Shown: positions 33,823 through 44,655, numbered from the stretch's first letter. The stretch: 64,000 nt of DNA from Polyangia bacterium (GCA_030430565.1 JAUIKS010000020.1:124001-188000); one strand, 5' to 3'. Made by a program: numbers and translations. The notes: generated by a model not told the origin, from the sequence alone.

Positions 33823-34784
33823 GCGCCCCCGTTCGAGCGTTCTCGGGCTTGGGTCGCGGCGACCTGCTGCGCCTGGAGCAGGTCGAGCAGCTCGGGTCGA
33901 GCGTAGTGCCCGGTGACATCGAGGGTCATGCGCTCGCGCTCGATGTGCGCGAGGTCGAGCTCGGCGACGAGCAGGGTCTCGCGGTCGAACACGGGGCCCG
34001 CGATGATCGAGCCGTCGGGCGCGATGATCACGCTGCCGCCGCGCAGCAGCAGGTCGTCGCCCTCGGGTCGTGTGAGCGGCGCGGGGATGTCGTCTGTCCG
34101 CATGAGCAGGCCGGCGGCGAGCACGAAGCAGCGCCCCTCGAACGCGTAGTGGCGGCTGGCGACGCGGTGCATCTCGTGAACCGTGGGCCACATCGCGACG
34201 TGGAGCTGCTCGCCGGAGTTGTGCAGCGCCTGGCGGGCGAGCGGCATCCAGTGCTCCCAACAGACCAGCGCGCCGACGCGGCCCACCGCGGTCTCGGCGG
34301 CGCGGAGCCCTCGGGTGTCCCCGGGCCCCCAGACCAGCCGCTCGGTGTAGGTCGGCACGAGCTTGCGGTGGTGGAGCGCGAGCGCGCCGCGCTGGTCAAA
34401 GCCGAGGATCGCGTTGTACAGGGTGCCGTTGCCGGGCCCCGCGTCGACGCGCTCGTTCGCGCCGATGATGATGACGACGCCGGTCTCGCGGGCCAGCTCG
34501 CCGAGGCGCGCGGTCTCGGGGCCCGGCACGGTGACGCTCGCGCGGCGCAGCCGGGCGAAGACCTGCTTCGTCGGCGGGTGGTCCCAGAGCGCGGCGCCGG
34601 GGCAGTGGTCGAGCCACAGCGGATAGCCCGTGAGCCATGTCTCTCCGAACACGAGCAGCTGGACCCCGCGCGCGGCGGCCTCGCGGATGAGCTCCTCGGC
34701 GCGCGCCATGGTGGCCTCGAGCTCGAGGTAGCGAGGCCTCGCCTGGGCGATGGCGACGGTGACGCGCGCGCTCATTCCCGCCAT
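33819..34784 (-). CDS. Carbon-nitrogen hydrolase (nitrilase-type)
   Basis: 321 residues with the nitrilase superfamily catalytic triad: Glu in FGETWLTGYP (about residue 48), Lys in HHRKLVPTY (about 135) and Cys in VGALVCWEHWMPLAR (about 170). CWEHWMPL and the GETWLTGYP sequence point to true nitrilases (branch 1), which convert nitriles to acids and ammonia, rather than amidases or carbamoylases. The enzyme is cytosolic and usually forms spirals. It is the first gene of a two-gene unit with the BrkB-family protein, joined by a 4-nt overlap. Starts at 34784 or at the second Met (34775) are both possible. Confidence 0.8.
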   Translation of the reverse strand: MAGMSARVTVAIAQARPRYLELEATMARAEELIREAAARGVQLLVFGETWLTGYPLWLDHCPGAALWDHPPTKQVFARLRRASVTVPGPETARLGELARETGVVIIIGANERVDAGPGNGTLYNAILGFDQRGALALHHRKLVPTYTERLVWGPGDTRGLRAAETAVGRVGALVCWEHWMPLARQALHNSGEQLHVAMWPTVHEMHRVASRHYAFEGRCFVLAAGLLMRTDDIPAPLTRPEGDDLLLRGGSVIIAPDGSIIAGPVFDRETLLVAELDLAHIERERMTLDVTGHYARPELLDLLQAQQVAATQARERSNGGA

Positions 34785-34880
34785 TGTGCCGGCTCCCGCG
34801 CGATGGTCGGAAATTTCGCGCAGTTCCGACGCGCGGACAGGAGATCAGAAAGAAGATCAGGCAGCAGATCAGGCAGCAGA

Positions 34881-35660
34881 TCAGACGGGAGCGACAGCGC
34901 GGAGCTTCGGCGCCTTTTTAGCCGCCCGCTTGTGGGCCCGCTGGACCTTCTCTTTAAGCGGCTCGGCGATCGCGTCGAGGTTCTCGCGCAGCATGCCCAG
35001 CTGCTCGTCGAGCTGGCGGACGCGCTTGGGGTCGAGGCCGTCGATGTCGGGCAGGAGGTCGGCGAGCTTCTTCGCCGCCGCGTTGGCCTTCTTGACGATC
35101 TCGAGCTTCTCGGCGGCCTTGGGCTTGGGGTAGAGGACCGGATCGAAGCGCTTGCGCAGCTCGCCGACGGGCTTGCCCTCGTCGAACACGGCCTGCTTCA
35201 TCTCCGCGACGATCTCGGGGGTCGGCTCGACCTGGATCCGCGAGCGCGACTTGGGGGCGGGCGGGGGCTCGCTGGTGTCGCCGTCGCCGCCCGACTCGAT
35301 GAAGGGACCGACCGCGCGCGAGTAGTAGTCGACGGCCTCGTAGCTGGGGATGGTGCGGGCGACGCCGTCCCACTTGAGGACCTCGGGCGCGTGCCGCTGG
35401 ATCGTCGAGTAGCTGAGCACGAGCTTCTCGGCGGTCGCCTTCTTGATGGTCAACTCCGCGCTGCAGTACTCAAAGAAGTCTTTGTAGCCCCAGCGCGTGA
35501 AGGCTCGCTCGCGCCGGACCTTGGCGAGCGCCTCGGCGAGCTCGATCCACGAGCGCTTGAACTTTTGGGTCCGCTTGACGACGTCGAGGCGCTGCGCGTC
35601 GCCGCCGGTCTTCTCGAGGAGCTCGGCGAGCTGATCAATCTTCTTGGTGGAGCTGGCCAT
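34881..35660 (-). CDS. Hypothetical helical protein with basic C terminus
   Basis: 259 residues from the ATG at 35660 (MASSTKKIDQLAELLEKTGG). It is mostly helical by sequence, with a first domain of about 100 residues (WGYKDFFEYCSAELTIKKATAEKLVLSY), a Pro-rich linker near residue 140, a second helical segment with many Lys/Glu (about 170-240), and a basic Ala/Lys tail AHKRAAKKAPKL. The pattern IKKATAEKL..SYSTIQRH could be a helix-turn-helix, so DNA binding is conceivable, but this is inference only. A TATTCG box lies 9 nt upstream of the ATG. It is separate from the nitrilase unit (96-nt gap). Confidence 0.55.
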   Translation of the reverse strand: MASSTKKIDQLAELLEKTGGDAQRLDVVKRTQKFKRSWIELAEALAKVRRERAFTRWGYKDFFEYCSAELTIKKATAEKLVLSYSTIQRHAPEVLKWDGVARTIPSYEAVDYYSRAVGPFIESGGDGDTSEPPPAPKSRSRIQVEPTPEIVAEMKQAVFDEGKPVGELRKRFDPVLYPKPKAAEKLEIVKKANAAAKKLADLLPDIDGLDPKRVRQLDEQLGMLRENLDAIAEPLKEKVQRAHKRAAKKAPKLRAVAPV

Positions 35661-35843
35661 GGGCGGACGCGAATAACACACGAGGCCCCCGCGCGGGGCC
35701 CGATGACACGACGGCGGGGCGCGCGTTTCCCGGAGGCGGCGCGAGAAATTTTCCGAGCCGGCGGAGCACACACGGAGACGTTGCACCGCGTCATGGGAGC
35801 CGATACCGTCCGAATATGCAGTCCCGCGGAGGCGTGCGGCATC

Positions 35844-37766
<1,923 letters not shown>

Positions 37767-37773
37767 ACCAGTG

Positions 37774-37799
37774 TCTGGGGCCGCCCCGCCGGCCCCAGA
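37774..37799 (+). terminator. GC-rich hairpin after the GCS-like/CBS gene
   Basis: TCTGGGGCC (37774-37782) pairs with GGCCCCAGA (37791-37799) around an 8-nt loop, 7 nt after the stop codon. No U tract follows, so intrinsic termination would be weak; the next promoter-like sequence starts immediately after it. Confidence 0.45.
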
Positions 37800-37806
37800 A
37801 GCTTGC

Positions 37807-37812
37807 TATGCT
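37807..37812 (+). promoter_or_regulatory. Putative extended -10 element (TGC-TATGCT)
   Basis: TTGCTATGCT precedes the ATG at 37825 by 12 nt. The hexamer and the following bases resemble those at 18457-18476. Confidence 0.45.
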
Positions 37813-37824
37813 GCGCCCGACTCC

Positions 37825-38595
37825 ATGATCGCACGTGCATTTCGAACCGCGCTGATCCGCGCGCGACCGGACACAATCGGCCTCGCGCGCGGTGTGGCGA
37901 CGGGGGTGCTGGGGATCGCGATCGCGGTCGCGCCCATGCAGGTCGCGGCCGCGAGCTCGCTCGGGCGCGCGGTCGAGGGTCCCGCGCCAGCCGCGACGAC
38001 CGCGACGACCGCGACGACCGGTGACGCGGGCGGCTCGGTCGAGGACGCGCTGGCCCAGGGTGATCTCAACAGCGCGCGCGAGCGGGCGGTGACCCAGCGC
38101 GAGGCGGACCCCAGCGCCGAGAATTGGAAGCGTGAGGCCGAGGTCTGTGAGCAGCTGCGCGATTATCCCTGCGCGATCGCGGCGTGGCGGGGGCGGCTCG
38201 CCGCGCTGCCCGAGGACGCGCACACCGAGCGCGGCAACGCGGAGCTGCGGATCGAGTCCCTCGAGGAGGAGTCGCGCGGCGTGGTGGCGGATGAGCCGGA
38301 GTCGACGCACCGCGAGCAGCTCGATCAGGCGCGCGCCGATCGGATCGCCGCCGCGAACCCGCCGCCGCCTACGCCCGAGCCAAAGCCGCAGCCCGAGACG
38401 CTGGCGGACGTGCAGATCCACAAGAAGTGGTACTTCTGGGTGACGATCGTCGCGTTCGCGGCGTCCGCCGCCGCGATCACCGGGATCGCGGTGAAGTCCG
38501 CGCTCGACGAGCAGCCGGATGACCTCGACACGGCGAGCGCGGGCGGCCGTGGCTCGTTCCCGTCTGGCTCGCCGGGTTTGGGTTTTCGATTCTGA
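37825..38595 (+). CDS. TPR-like envelope protein, short relative of the 16864-17823 product
   Basis: 256 residues from the ATG at 37825. It has a signal/anchor helix (about residues 18-40), an ATTATTATT linker, a helical region with TPR-like character (GDLNSARERAVTQREADPSAENW to WRGRLAALPED), a PPPPTPEPKPQPE linker and one C-terminal transmembrane helix (WYFWVTIVAFAASAAAITGIAV, about 205-226) followed by a Gly-rich tail. The order helix-TPR-Pro linker-membrane helix is the same as in the 319-residue protein. It starts just upstream of a CBM9-like lipoprotein gene (6 nt gap), so these probably form an operon. Function unknown. Confidence 0.6.
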   Translation: MIARAFRTALIRARPDTIGLARGVATGVLGIAIAVAPMQVAAASSLGRAVEGPAPAATTATTATTGDAGGSVEDALAQGDLNSARERAVTQREADPSAENWKREAEVCEQLRDYPCAIAAWRGRLAALPEDAHTERGNAELRIESLEEESRGVVADEPESTHREQLDQARADRIAAANPPPPTPEPKPQPETLADVQIHKKWYFWVTIVAFAASAAAITGIAVKSALDEQPDDLDTASAGGRGSFPSGSPGLGFRF

Positions 38596-38601
38596 CGGGC
38601 G

Positions 38602-39966
38602 ATGACGCGCGCGCGCTCTCGAACAGCCCGCGGCGAGCGTCCACGCGCCGCCTCTCGCCGCCGCCCGCCCGTGCTTGTGCGTGCTCTGGGCGTCCTCGGC
38701 GCGATGGCGTCGGGAGCCTGCGGACCTGATCCGCGCGGCGCCGACGAGCGCGCGGAGCCGCCGGTCGAGGCGGTCGTGCACGCGCGCGCGCTGCCCGAGC
38801 GCGACGGAGCTGCTGTCGCAGAGGACAGCCTGCAGATGTCGGCTACTATGGAGATCAGCGGCGGGGTGACGATCGAGCGCGTGACGCTCACGCCCGCCGA
38901 GGTCGCGCCCGGGCGAGTGATTCGAGTGACAGGTGAGGTCCACGGCGTCACGCCCGGCGAAGGAGCGATAGAGCTGGCCGTTCGAACACCGCACAGCGCG
39001 AGCCGACAGGTCGTGTTCCCCGGCGGCGTCGCCCCGAAGCCGTTGACGCCGGACGCCCGGGACCTGCGCGCGCCGGTCGAGCTCGCCGCCGATGGTTCGT
39101 TCGCGGTCGAGCTCGCGCTGCCCGAGCCGTGGCACCCGCGGACCGCGATCGTGACCTTGGAGCTGCACGACGGCGCGGTCACGCGGCCGCTCCGGCCGGC
39201 GCTGCGAGGTCCGCGGCTCGATGACGGATCGGCGGTGCTCGGCGTGCTGCCGGTCGCCACGCGGCCGACGCGAGTCACGGCCGCGCGTGTGCTCGCTGCG
39301 GATCCGATCACGCTCGACGGGCGCCTCGAGGAGCGCGTCTGGGCGGGGGAGGGCAGCGCGCTCGGGGACAGCCTGGTCGGCGAGCCGCTCGACGGCCCGG
39401 CCCACGCGGGCGCGGGCTTCCCCGGCCCGACGCGGGTGTGGTTCGCGTGGGATGAGCGCGCCCTGTACGTCGCCGGCGACCTGCCGGACCCCGACCTGTT
39501 CAGCGAGTTCGCGCGGCAGGATGACCCGCTCTACAAGCAGGAGGCCTTCGAGCTGTTCGTGAGCGCCGACAACAGCGGGACGCGCTACCTCGAGTACCAG
39601 GTGTCGGCGCGCGGCGTGACCTTCGACGCCCGCTTCCCGCGCTACCGCAAGGGCGACGAGGCCTGGGACTCGCGCTGGGAGGTCGCCGTCGACGCGCGCG
39701 GGACCGTCAACGACGCGCGCGATCGGGATGACGGCTGGAGCGTCGAGGTCGCGGTGCCGTGGAGTGAGCTGTGTGAAGAGACAGCCGTGAATTGTCCGCC
39801 GGCGGCGGGGCAGCGGCTGCGCGTCAACGTGTTCCGGCTCGAGAAGATCGCGCGCAAGCGCTCGCTGGGGCTCGCGCTCAGCCCGACGCGGCGGCCCGAC
39901 TTCCACGCGTGGACGAACGCCGCGATCCTCGAGCTCGCGCCGGCGCCGGCACAGGAGGCCTCGTGA
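38602..39966 (+). CDS. Lipoprotein with a CBM9-like (carbohydrate-binding) domain
   Basis: 454 residues. After an Arg-rich n-region the signal ends LGVLGAMASGACGPD (lipobox Cys about residue 41). A first beta domain (about 90-215) precedes a CBM9-like domain (about 230-445): ITLDGRLEERVW, TRVWFAWDERALYVAGDLPDPD, EAFELFVSADN, WEVAVDARG, WSVEVAVPWSEL and the final LEYQVS-type strands. CBM9 modules bind xylan or glycan ends, and in bacterial lipoproteins of this type they often lack catalytic domains. It is the middle member of a three-gene set; its stop overlaps the start of the CAP-domain gene by 4 nt. Confidence 0.65.
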   Translation: MTRARSRTARGERPRAASRRRPPVLVRALGVLGAMASGACGPDPRGADERAEPPVEAVVHARALPERDGAAVAEDSLQMSATMEISGGVTIERVTLTPAEVAPGRVIRVTGEVHGVTPGEGAIELAVRTPHSASRQVVFPGGVAPKPLTPDARDLRAPVELAADGSFAVELALPEPWHPRTAIVTLELHDGAVTRPLRPALRGPRLDDGSAVLGVLPVATRPTRVTAARVLAADPITLDGRLEERVWAGEGSALGDSLVGEPLDGPAHAGAGFPGPTRVWFAWDERALYVAGDLPDPDLFSEFARQDDPLYKQEAFELFVSADNSGTRYLEYQVSARGVTFDARFPRYRKGDEAWDSRWEVAVDARGTVNDARDRDDGWSVEVAVPWSELCEETAVNCPPAAGQRLRVNVFRLEKIARKRSLGLALSPTRRPDFHAWTNAAILELAPAPAQEAS

Positions 39967-41639
39967 TCGCGCGTCGCGTGCTCGGGCTGCTCGGGCTCGG
40001 CGCGGGCCTTGTGGTGCAGCTGTCCTGTAAGACCGCTGTGCCCCCGGACGACCCCGGGACCGTTAAGGTCCCCGGGATCCGGATCGAGGAGTTTGACGTC
40101 ACGCTGATGGGCGAGCCGGTCGCGCGCTTCGGCGCGGACGAGGCGCCTGACTTCGCGCTGAACCCCGTCGAGGCGGCGACGCTCGAGGCCGCGCGCGCGA
40201 GCACGGGCGCGCTGCACCGCCCGACCCTGAGCCGCTTGGCGCACGAGCTCGCCCGCACGGCGCCGAGCCGCTTCAACATCCCGACCTCGCTGGTCGACGG
40301 CCTGCTGGCGTGGAACGGGATCTTCGATCCGCCGCCCTACGTCTCGATCGTCGAGGTCCCGGCGAGCGGCGGCGACTGCCTCAACGCGCCGGCGGAGCCG
40401 ACGTGTCAGCGGGCGATCGCGGACTTGGTGGGGCAGGTGCAGGGGCACGTCCGCGGCGAGACCTGGCGCGTCGGCGCGGGCGCGGTCCGCCTCCCGGATG
40501 GCTCAACGCGCATCTTGGTCGCCGCGCTCGAGCCGACCGTGACGCTCGAGCCGATCCCCAGCAGCTTGTCCGTCGGCGGACAGGCCGCGATCCGCGGAGA
40601 GCTGCTGGGCGCGCGGGGGAACCCGCGCCTCGACATCATCGGTCCGTCCGGAAATTGGGTGTCGCCGCCGATCGAGCGCAGCGGCGAGCGCGGTTTCGCG
40701 GGCGCGCTGCGCTGCGATCAAGGCAAGGGCTGGTACCAGGTCGAGGTCTTCGCCGAGGGCTCGCACGGCCCCGAGGTCGTGGCGAACTTCCCGGTCATCT
40801 GCGGCGGGCAGCCGCGCCGCACGATCCACGTCGTGCTCGAGCACGTCGAGGAGGGCGCCGACGTGAAGGCGATCGAGCGCGCCAACTTCGATCTGCTCAA
40901 TCGCGCGCGCGCGCGCCGAGGGCTCGCCCAGCTCGAGTGGAGCGACGCGGCGGCCGAGGTCGCGCGCGGACACAGCGAGGACATGCTGCGCAACAACTTC
41001 ATCGGCCATCACTCGCCGACCACCGGTGACGTAGCGAAGCGATTCGAACGCGCCGGCATCCCGGCCGCGATCGCGCGCGAGAACATCGCGCGCGGCTACG
41101 GCCCGCGGGGCATCCACGACAGCTTGATGAACAGCCCCGGCCACCGGGTCAACATCCTCGCCGAGGATGTCACCGCGGTCGGCGTCGGCGCGATCGTCGG
41201 CCCGCCGGAGTCCAACGTCGAGGGGGCGCCGCGGCCGATCATCCTCACCCAGAACTACTTCACGACGCCAGGCGCGGATCTGCCGGACAACCCCGGGAAG
41301 ACGCTGCGCGCCGAGATCGATGGGGATCGCGCGCAGCGCGGGCAACCGGCGATCCCCTGGGACAAGCAGATCAGCGCGCTCGCGCAGGACCTCGCGGACG
41401 GACACGCCAAGGGCACCATCGACAGGGCGCGCGCGACGTTTAAAGCGGCGCTCACCTCCGTCGACTACAAGCGGATCGGTCAGGCCGAGGTCGTGGCGGC
41501 GACCTTCATGCAGCTTCGCGAGTATGAGCTGTGGCGTGAAACGAACGACGCCGACGCGGTCGGCGTCGGCGTCGCGCAGCTCGAGCAGGGCGAGGACGCC
41601 GGCTCGATTGTGCTCGTGATCCTGCAGGTCTACCGCTGA
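39963..41639 (+). CDS. CAP-domain (SCP/PR-1) lipoprotein
   Basis: 558 residues from a GTG at 39963, preceded by AGGAGG and overlapping the CBM9 stop as GTGA. The signal is VIARRVLGLLGLGAGLVVQLSC with the lipobox Cys at residue 22. A middle CAP/SCP domain begins near residue 300 (FDLLNRARARRGLAQLEWS, HSEDMLRNNFIGHHSP, AIARENIARGYGPRGIHDSLMNSPGHRVNIL, GVGAIVG), with the conserved His and Glu of the CAP cavity. CAP proteins occur as secreted factors with lipid- or protease-related activities; the bacterial forms are poorly understood. A further domain follows the CAP module. The 3' end overlaps the convergent gene by 10 nt. Confidence 0.7.
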   Translation: MIARRVLGLLGLGAGLVVQLSCKTAVPPDDPGTVKVPGIRIEEFDVTLMGEPVARFGADEAPDFALNPVEAATLEAARASTGALHRPTLSRLAHELARTAPSRFNIPTSLVDGLLAWNGIFDPPPYVSIVEVPASGGDCLNAPAEPTCQRAIADLVGQVQGHVRGETWRVGAGAVRLPDGSTRILVAALEPTVTLEPIPSSLSVGGQAAIRGELLGARGNPRLDIIGPSGNWVSPPIERSGERGFAGALRCDQGKGWYQVEVFAEGSHGPEVVANFPVICGGQPRRTIHVVLEHVEEGADVKAIERANFDLLNRARARRGLAQLEWSDAAAEVARGHSEDMLRNNFIGHHSPTTGDVAKRFERAGIPAAIARENIARGYGPRGIHDSLMNSPGHRVNILAEDVTAVGVGAIVGPPESNVEGAPRPIILTQNYFTTPGADLPDNPGKTLRAEIDGDRAQRGQPAIPWDKQISALAQDLADGHAKGTIDRARATFKAALTSVDYKRIGQAEVVAATFMQLREYELWRETNDADAVGVGVAQLEQGEDAGSIVLVILQVYR

Positions 41640-42493
41640 CTCGGGACCCGGCGGACCGCGTCGATCAGGTCGCCGATCGTGAGGCTGGGCGGCAGGCCGT
41701 CGTCGAGCAGCTGGTTCCATAGCTGCAGCACCTCGGTCTCTTCATCGTGCGCGCCGAGGATCTCCGAGAGCGCGACGACCGCTGCGCGCCGGCGCCCGAG
41801 CTCCAGGCTGCGGGCGATCGCCTGCTCGACCGGGGACTGCGGCGGGGCCGGTCGCTCCGGGATCCGGACGACGACACGCTTTGGCTTCGACTTGGGCCGG
41901 GGCGTGACCGTCACGGTCTCGACCGGCTTGCTGTCCCGTGAGCGTGGGCTGTCCTGGGCGAGGCTGGCATCTTGGCTGGCCTCCGGCTCAGGCGGCGGGA
42001 TCACGTCATCGCTGCTGACCGTGACCGGCCCGTTGTTCGCCGAGCCGCGAATCACGCGCTCGATCACGGGCGGGGGCGCGTCACGACGCCAGCGCCGGCG
42101 CGGAAATTCGCGGCGCTCTTCATCGCGCTCGCGCTCGTTGAGCATCAGGACCTCGCCGGCCTTCACGCGCTGCTCGAGCGCTTGCCCACGCTGCAGAATC
42201 TCTTCGCCATGACCGCGCGGGAGCACGGTCACGACCGTGTCCTCCTTGATGATCGCGAACAGCGTCTCGCCGAAGCTCTCGAGCGGGACCAAGACCTGCG
42301 GCTCGCCGAGCATGACATCGAGGGTCTTGACGGCCTTCTTCGCGTCTTCGGACTTCACGATCGCGGTGTCGAGGCGATCGCGCAGGTTCTCGTCGTCCTC
42401 GTCGGCGACCCCAGGAACCAGCTCCCGCAGCCGCTGAACGGCCCGGTGGGTGATGCTATAGCGACGGTGACCGGAGAAGGGGCTACGGAGCAT
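41630..42493 (-). CDS. Hypothetical protein, charged linker between two conserved ends
   Basis: 287 residues, no signal peptide. The N-terminal 90 residues (YSITHRAVQRLRELVPG, DTAIVKSEDAKKAVKTLDVMLGEPQVLVPLESFGETLFAIIKEDTVVTVLP) look like a small globular domain that could hold a beta-sheet; a charged, Pro-rich, Arg/Asp-rich middle (about 120-220) follows, and the C-terminal 65 residues form a helical segment with a Leu/Val pattern (QAIARSLELGRRRAAVVALSEILGAH). I recognise no family. It converges with the CAP gene (10-nt overlap) and is divergent from the 42628 gene with a 134-nt spacer containing an inverted repeat. Confidence 0.5.
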   Translation of the reverse strand: MLRSPFSGHRRYSITHRAVQRLRELVPGVADEDDENLRDRLDTAIVKSEDAKKAVKTLDVMLGEPQVLVPLESFGETLFAIIKEDTVVTVLPRGHGEEILQRGQALEQRVKAGEVLMLNERERDEERREFPRRRWRRDAPPPVIERVIRGSANNGPVTVSSDDVIPPPEPEASQDASLAQDSPRSRDSKPVETVTVTPRPKSKPKRVVVRIPERPAPPQSPVEQAIARSLELGRRRAAVVALSEILGAHDEETEVLQLWNQLLDDGLPPSLTIGDLIDAVRRVPSQR

Positions 42494-42589
42494 GGGTGCG
42501 TGGGGTGTATCCCAGGATAGCTTCGATTGCCAAGCGTTGTCGCGCTGAGTGCGCCTGCGGCGCTCCGCAGCGGACGCGATCCACGAAAC

Positions 42590-42606
42590 TTGCCAGCACG
42601 TGGCAA
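42590..42606. promoter_or_regulatory. Inverted repeat TTGCCA-N5-TGGCAA in a divergent intergenic region
   Basis: A perfect 6-bp inverted repeat with a 5-nt spacer lies between two divergent genes, 22 nt before the ATG at 42628. It could be an operator for a dimeric regulator. No regulator gene is adjacent. Confidence 0.3.
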
Positions 42607-42627
42607 CCTACGTCACGCTCTGGGTAG

Positions 42628-43716
42628 ATGCGTCAAAGCTTCCTCAAGCGACAGGTTAGTAGCGCTGCGCGAGCGAGGCGGTGGAGGAATCGGCGACGAC
42701 GCTCTTGGCTGTTCGCGGTCTGCCTCGGGCTCCTCACGGCTGGCGTCAGCGCGGCCGCGCTCGCGGCGCCCTACCAGGGCGAGGGCTTCGCCCCGGTCGA
42801 CTCAGACGCTAAGAAAGCCCTGGCAGCCCACCGTACAGCGCTTCTTCGGGCCCGCGCGGACGCGCTTGCAGCAGCCCTCGACGAGCTCCCAACCCCGCCC
42901 TCGAAGTCATTGCGCGAGCGACTCTTGGGTCAGGCGGCCGCGTGGACGGCGGCCTACCGAGTGCTGCAGCAAACAGACGACGGCGCCACCGTCCGCGTGG
43001 TCGTCGAGGTAGAGGTCAACGTCCCGCGACTGGCGAAGGCGGTGGCGACGGCCGAAGGCGGCACGCAGCCGGCCGCCGCGCCGCCGGCCGCGAAGCAGCC
43101 GGTGCTCGCCGGTATCGACGGTGAAGAGGGCTGCGCCCCAACCATCAAGTCACAGCTCACGAACGCGCTGCTGACGAGCGGGACGCTTGGGAGCAGCGGG
43201 GGAGGTCCCCCTGTGCGCATCGAGCTGCGCTGTCGCGTGCTCGGACGAGTCCCCTACGCCGGTCTGCACGGTGCCGAGGGGGTCGCGATCATCCGTGAAG
43301 CCGACGGGGGCGAGAGCGGGGGCAAGTCGAGCGTCCTCGCGGCCCACGACGCCGCCGGCTTCGCGCGCGGCGACGAAGCAGCGCTCGCGGCCCTGACGCG
43401 GGAGCTCGCGGCCGGCGTGACCCGGGCGCTGGCGACTCATCACGGGGACAAGCTCACCGTCGTGTTGGAGCCCGGGGGTACGTCCTCGCAGGTTCGCCGA
43501 CTCGAGCGCCTGCTTCGACAGTCCGTCGTCGGCGTCAAGGCGGTCGGGCTCAGCGGCGTCGCGGCCGACGGCGCGGCCCAAATCAGCGTCACGGCGCCTG
43601 GGGTGACCGTCGAGCAGCTCGCGGCCCGCGTCGACGGCCTCAAGCTACCGTCGGGGCTCGTGCACGTCGTGACGATGGAGCCCCCCGGTGTGCTCCGGAT
43701 CCATCTTCAGCCGTAA
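42628..43716 (+). CDS. Secreted protein of unknown function
   Basis: 362 residues. A very basic n-region (RARRWRNRRRRS) precedes a hydrophobic signal (residues about 27-46, ending ALAA), so it is exported. The mature protein begins APYQGEGFAPVDSDAKKALAAHRTALLRARADALAAALDEL, a helix-rich opening that resembles the N-terminal domain of FlgT-like or LPP20-like proteins, but with low confidence. Residues about 130-150 are Ala/Pro-rich. The C-terminal half has alternating Val/Leu strands (VRIELRCRVLGRVPYAG, TVVLEPGG, VHVVTMEPPGVLRIHLQ). No catalytic motif is visible. Confidence 0.5.
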   Translation: MRQSFLKRQVSSAARARRWRNRRRRSWLFAVCLGLLTAGVSAAALAAPYQGEGFAPVDSDAKKALAAHRTALLRARADALAAALDELPTPPSKSLRERLLGQAAAWTAAYRVLQQTDDGATVRVVVEVEVNVPRLAKAVATAEGGTQPAAAPPAAKQPVLAGIDGEEGCAPTIKSQLTNALLTSGTLGSSGGGPPVRIELRCRVLGRVPYAGLHGAEGVAIIREADGGESGGKSSVLAAHDAAGFARGDEAALAALTRELAAGVTRALATHHGDKLTVVLEPGGTSSQVRRLERLLRQSVVGVKAVGLSGVAADGAAQISVTAPGVTVEQLAARVDGLKLPSGLVHVVTMEPPGVLRIHLQP

Positions 43717-43791
43717 CTTCTCGACGTCGACGGTCTGGCGCACGGTCGGGCACAGGCTCTGGCTGCTTGACGAATTTGTCGGTTCCGGACC

Positions 43792-44193
43792 ATGATCGCC
43801 GCCACTCTCGCCGTGGACGCCGCGTTGTCAACACACCGAAGTAGCGAACGATCGACGCGAACACGCTGGATTCTGGCGTTCGCCGCCCTGCTCGCCTGCA
43901 CCGTGCCCGTCGCGTCGACAGGGGCATGCGCGCACAGCAAAGACTCCGCCGAGCTCTTGATTGAGGTCCCCTCCGCCGATCGGGACGCCGAGGTCTACGT
44001 CGACGGCAACTACATGGGGCTCGTGGAGGCGCTCGACGGCGAGACCACCGGGACGATCCTGCTCGCGCCTGGGGTGCACCGCGTCGAGGTGCGCAAGCCC
44101 GGGCGCTTCCCGGTCCAGCGGACGGTAACGGTCGATCGTCGTCCACAGGCTCGGATCGTCGTCGAGGCCGAGCTGCTCGAGGATCCGCAGTAG
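43792..44193 (+). CDS. Small PEGA-domain lipoprotein
   Basis: 133 residues. The signal peptide ends VASTGACAHSKDS, giving a lipobox Cys at about residue 47 (an Arg-rich region precedes it). The mature domain is PEGA-like: AELLIEVPSADRDAEVYVDGNYMGLV, followed by a loop and strands HRVEVRKPGRFPVQRTVTV and RIVVEAELL. PEGA domains are found in surface lipoproteins, in the periplasmic parts of sensor proteins and in S-layer-associated proteins. The gene is 75 nt downstream of the 42628 gene and converges with the next gene after 9 nt. Confidence 0.65.
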   Translation: MIAATLAVDAALSTHRSSERSTRTRWILAFAALLACTVPVASTGACAHSKDSAELLIEVPSADRDAEVYVDGNYMGLVEALDGETTGTILLAPGVHRVEVRKPGRFPVQRTVTVDRRPQARIVVEAELLEDPQ

Positions 44194-44202
44194 CGCCGTC
44201 GA

Positions 44203-44655
44203 TCAGTCGCGCTCCCACAGCCACTCGCGCGCCTGCTCATCAACACAGCGCAGCGGCGCGGTCGGGTCGTCGATGAAGCCGCAGACCAGCTGCGGAGGGA
44301 GCGGCTCGGCGGCGGTGCCTGGCTCAGGCCACGACGTGAGCTCGAGCGAACCATCGACGCCCTCGCGGAGCTCGACCGTGAATTCGCGGAGCACGTCGTG
44401 CAGTTCGCCGCCGCCGTGAAACGAGTAGCGCTCGCGCCAGGTCATCGTCCCGTCAGCGGCAGCGGCGTCCTCGGTCGAGACAAGCTCCATAGACCACGAG
44501 CGCTCGATGCTGGCGGTGCCGTACTCCGAGAGCACCGGGTAGGGCTGCTCCGCGATCGAACTCACGCGCCAGGCCCCATCGAGGCCGCTCGGAGCGCTAC
44601 AGCTGACGACGAGCAGGGGCGCGAGCAGCCGAGCGAGCGGGGTGGGGTGACGGCG
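44203..44655 (-). CDS. Small lipoprotein, unknown function
   Basis: 150 residues from the ATG at 44655 (MRRHPTPLARLLAPLLVVSCSAP), a lipoprotein signal with Cys at about residue 20. The mature protein has a lipocalin-like rhythm: GAWRVSSIAEQPYPVLSEYG, IERSWSMELVS, TMTWRERYSFHGGGEL, FTVELREGVDGSLELTSWPEPG and a C-terminal VCGFIDDPTAPLRCVDEQAR with two Cys. The longer frame upstream has no signal peptide and is rejected. It converges with the PEGA gene and begins in a region of low coding density. Confidence 0.6.
   Translation of the reverse strand, partial: RRHPTPLARLLAPLLVVSCSAPSGLDGAWRVSSIAEQPYPVLSEYGTASIERSWSMELVSTEDAAAADGTMTWRERYSFHGGGELHDVLREFTVELREGVDGSLELTSWPEPGTAAEPLPPQLVCGFIDDPTAPLRCVDEQAREWLWERD

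Noticed and set aside
32020..34260. N-terminal extension of the BrkB-family protein into the nitrilase gene
   Set aside because: The extra residues are an out-of-frame reading of the nitrilase gene; the 4-nt overlap start at 33822 is normal for coupled genes.
33606..35843. A 1386-codon frame that would extend the GCS-like/CBS protein by about 750 residues
   Set aside because: The extra part is the complement of the BrkB, nitrilase and hypothetical genes, is Arg/Ala-rich and matches nothing; the family begins at 35844.
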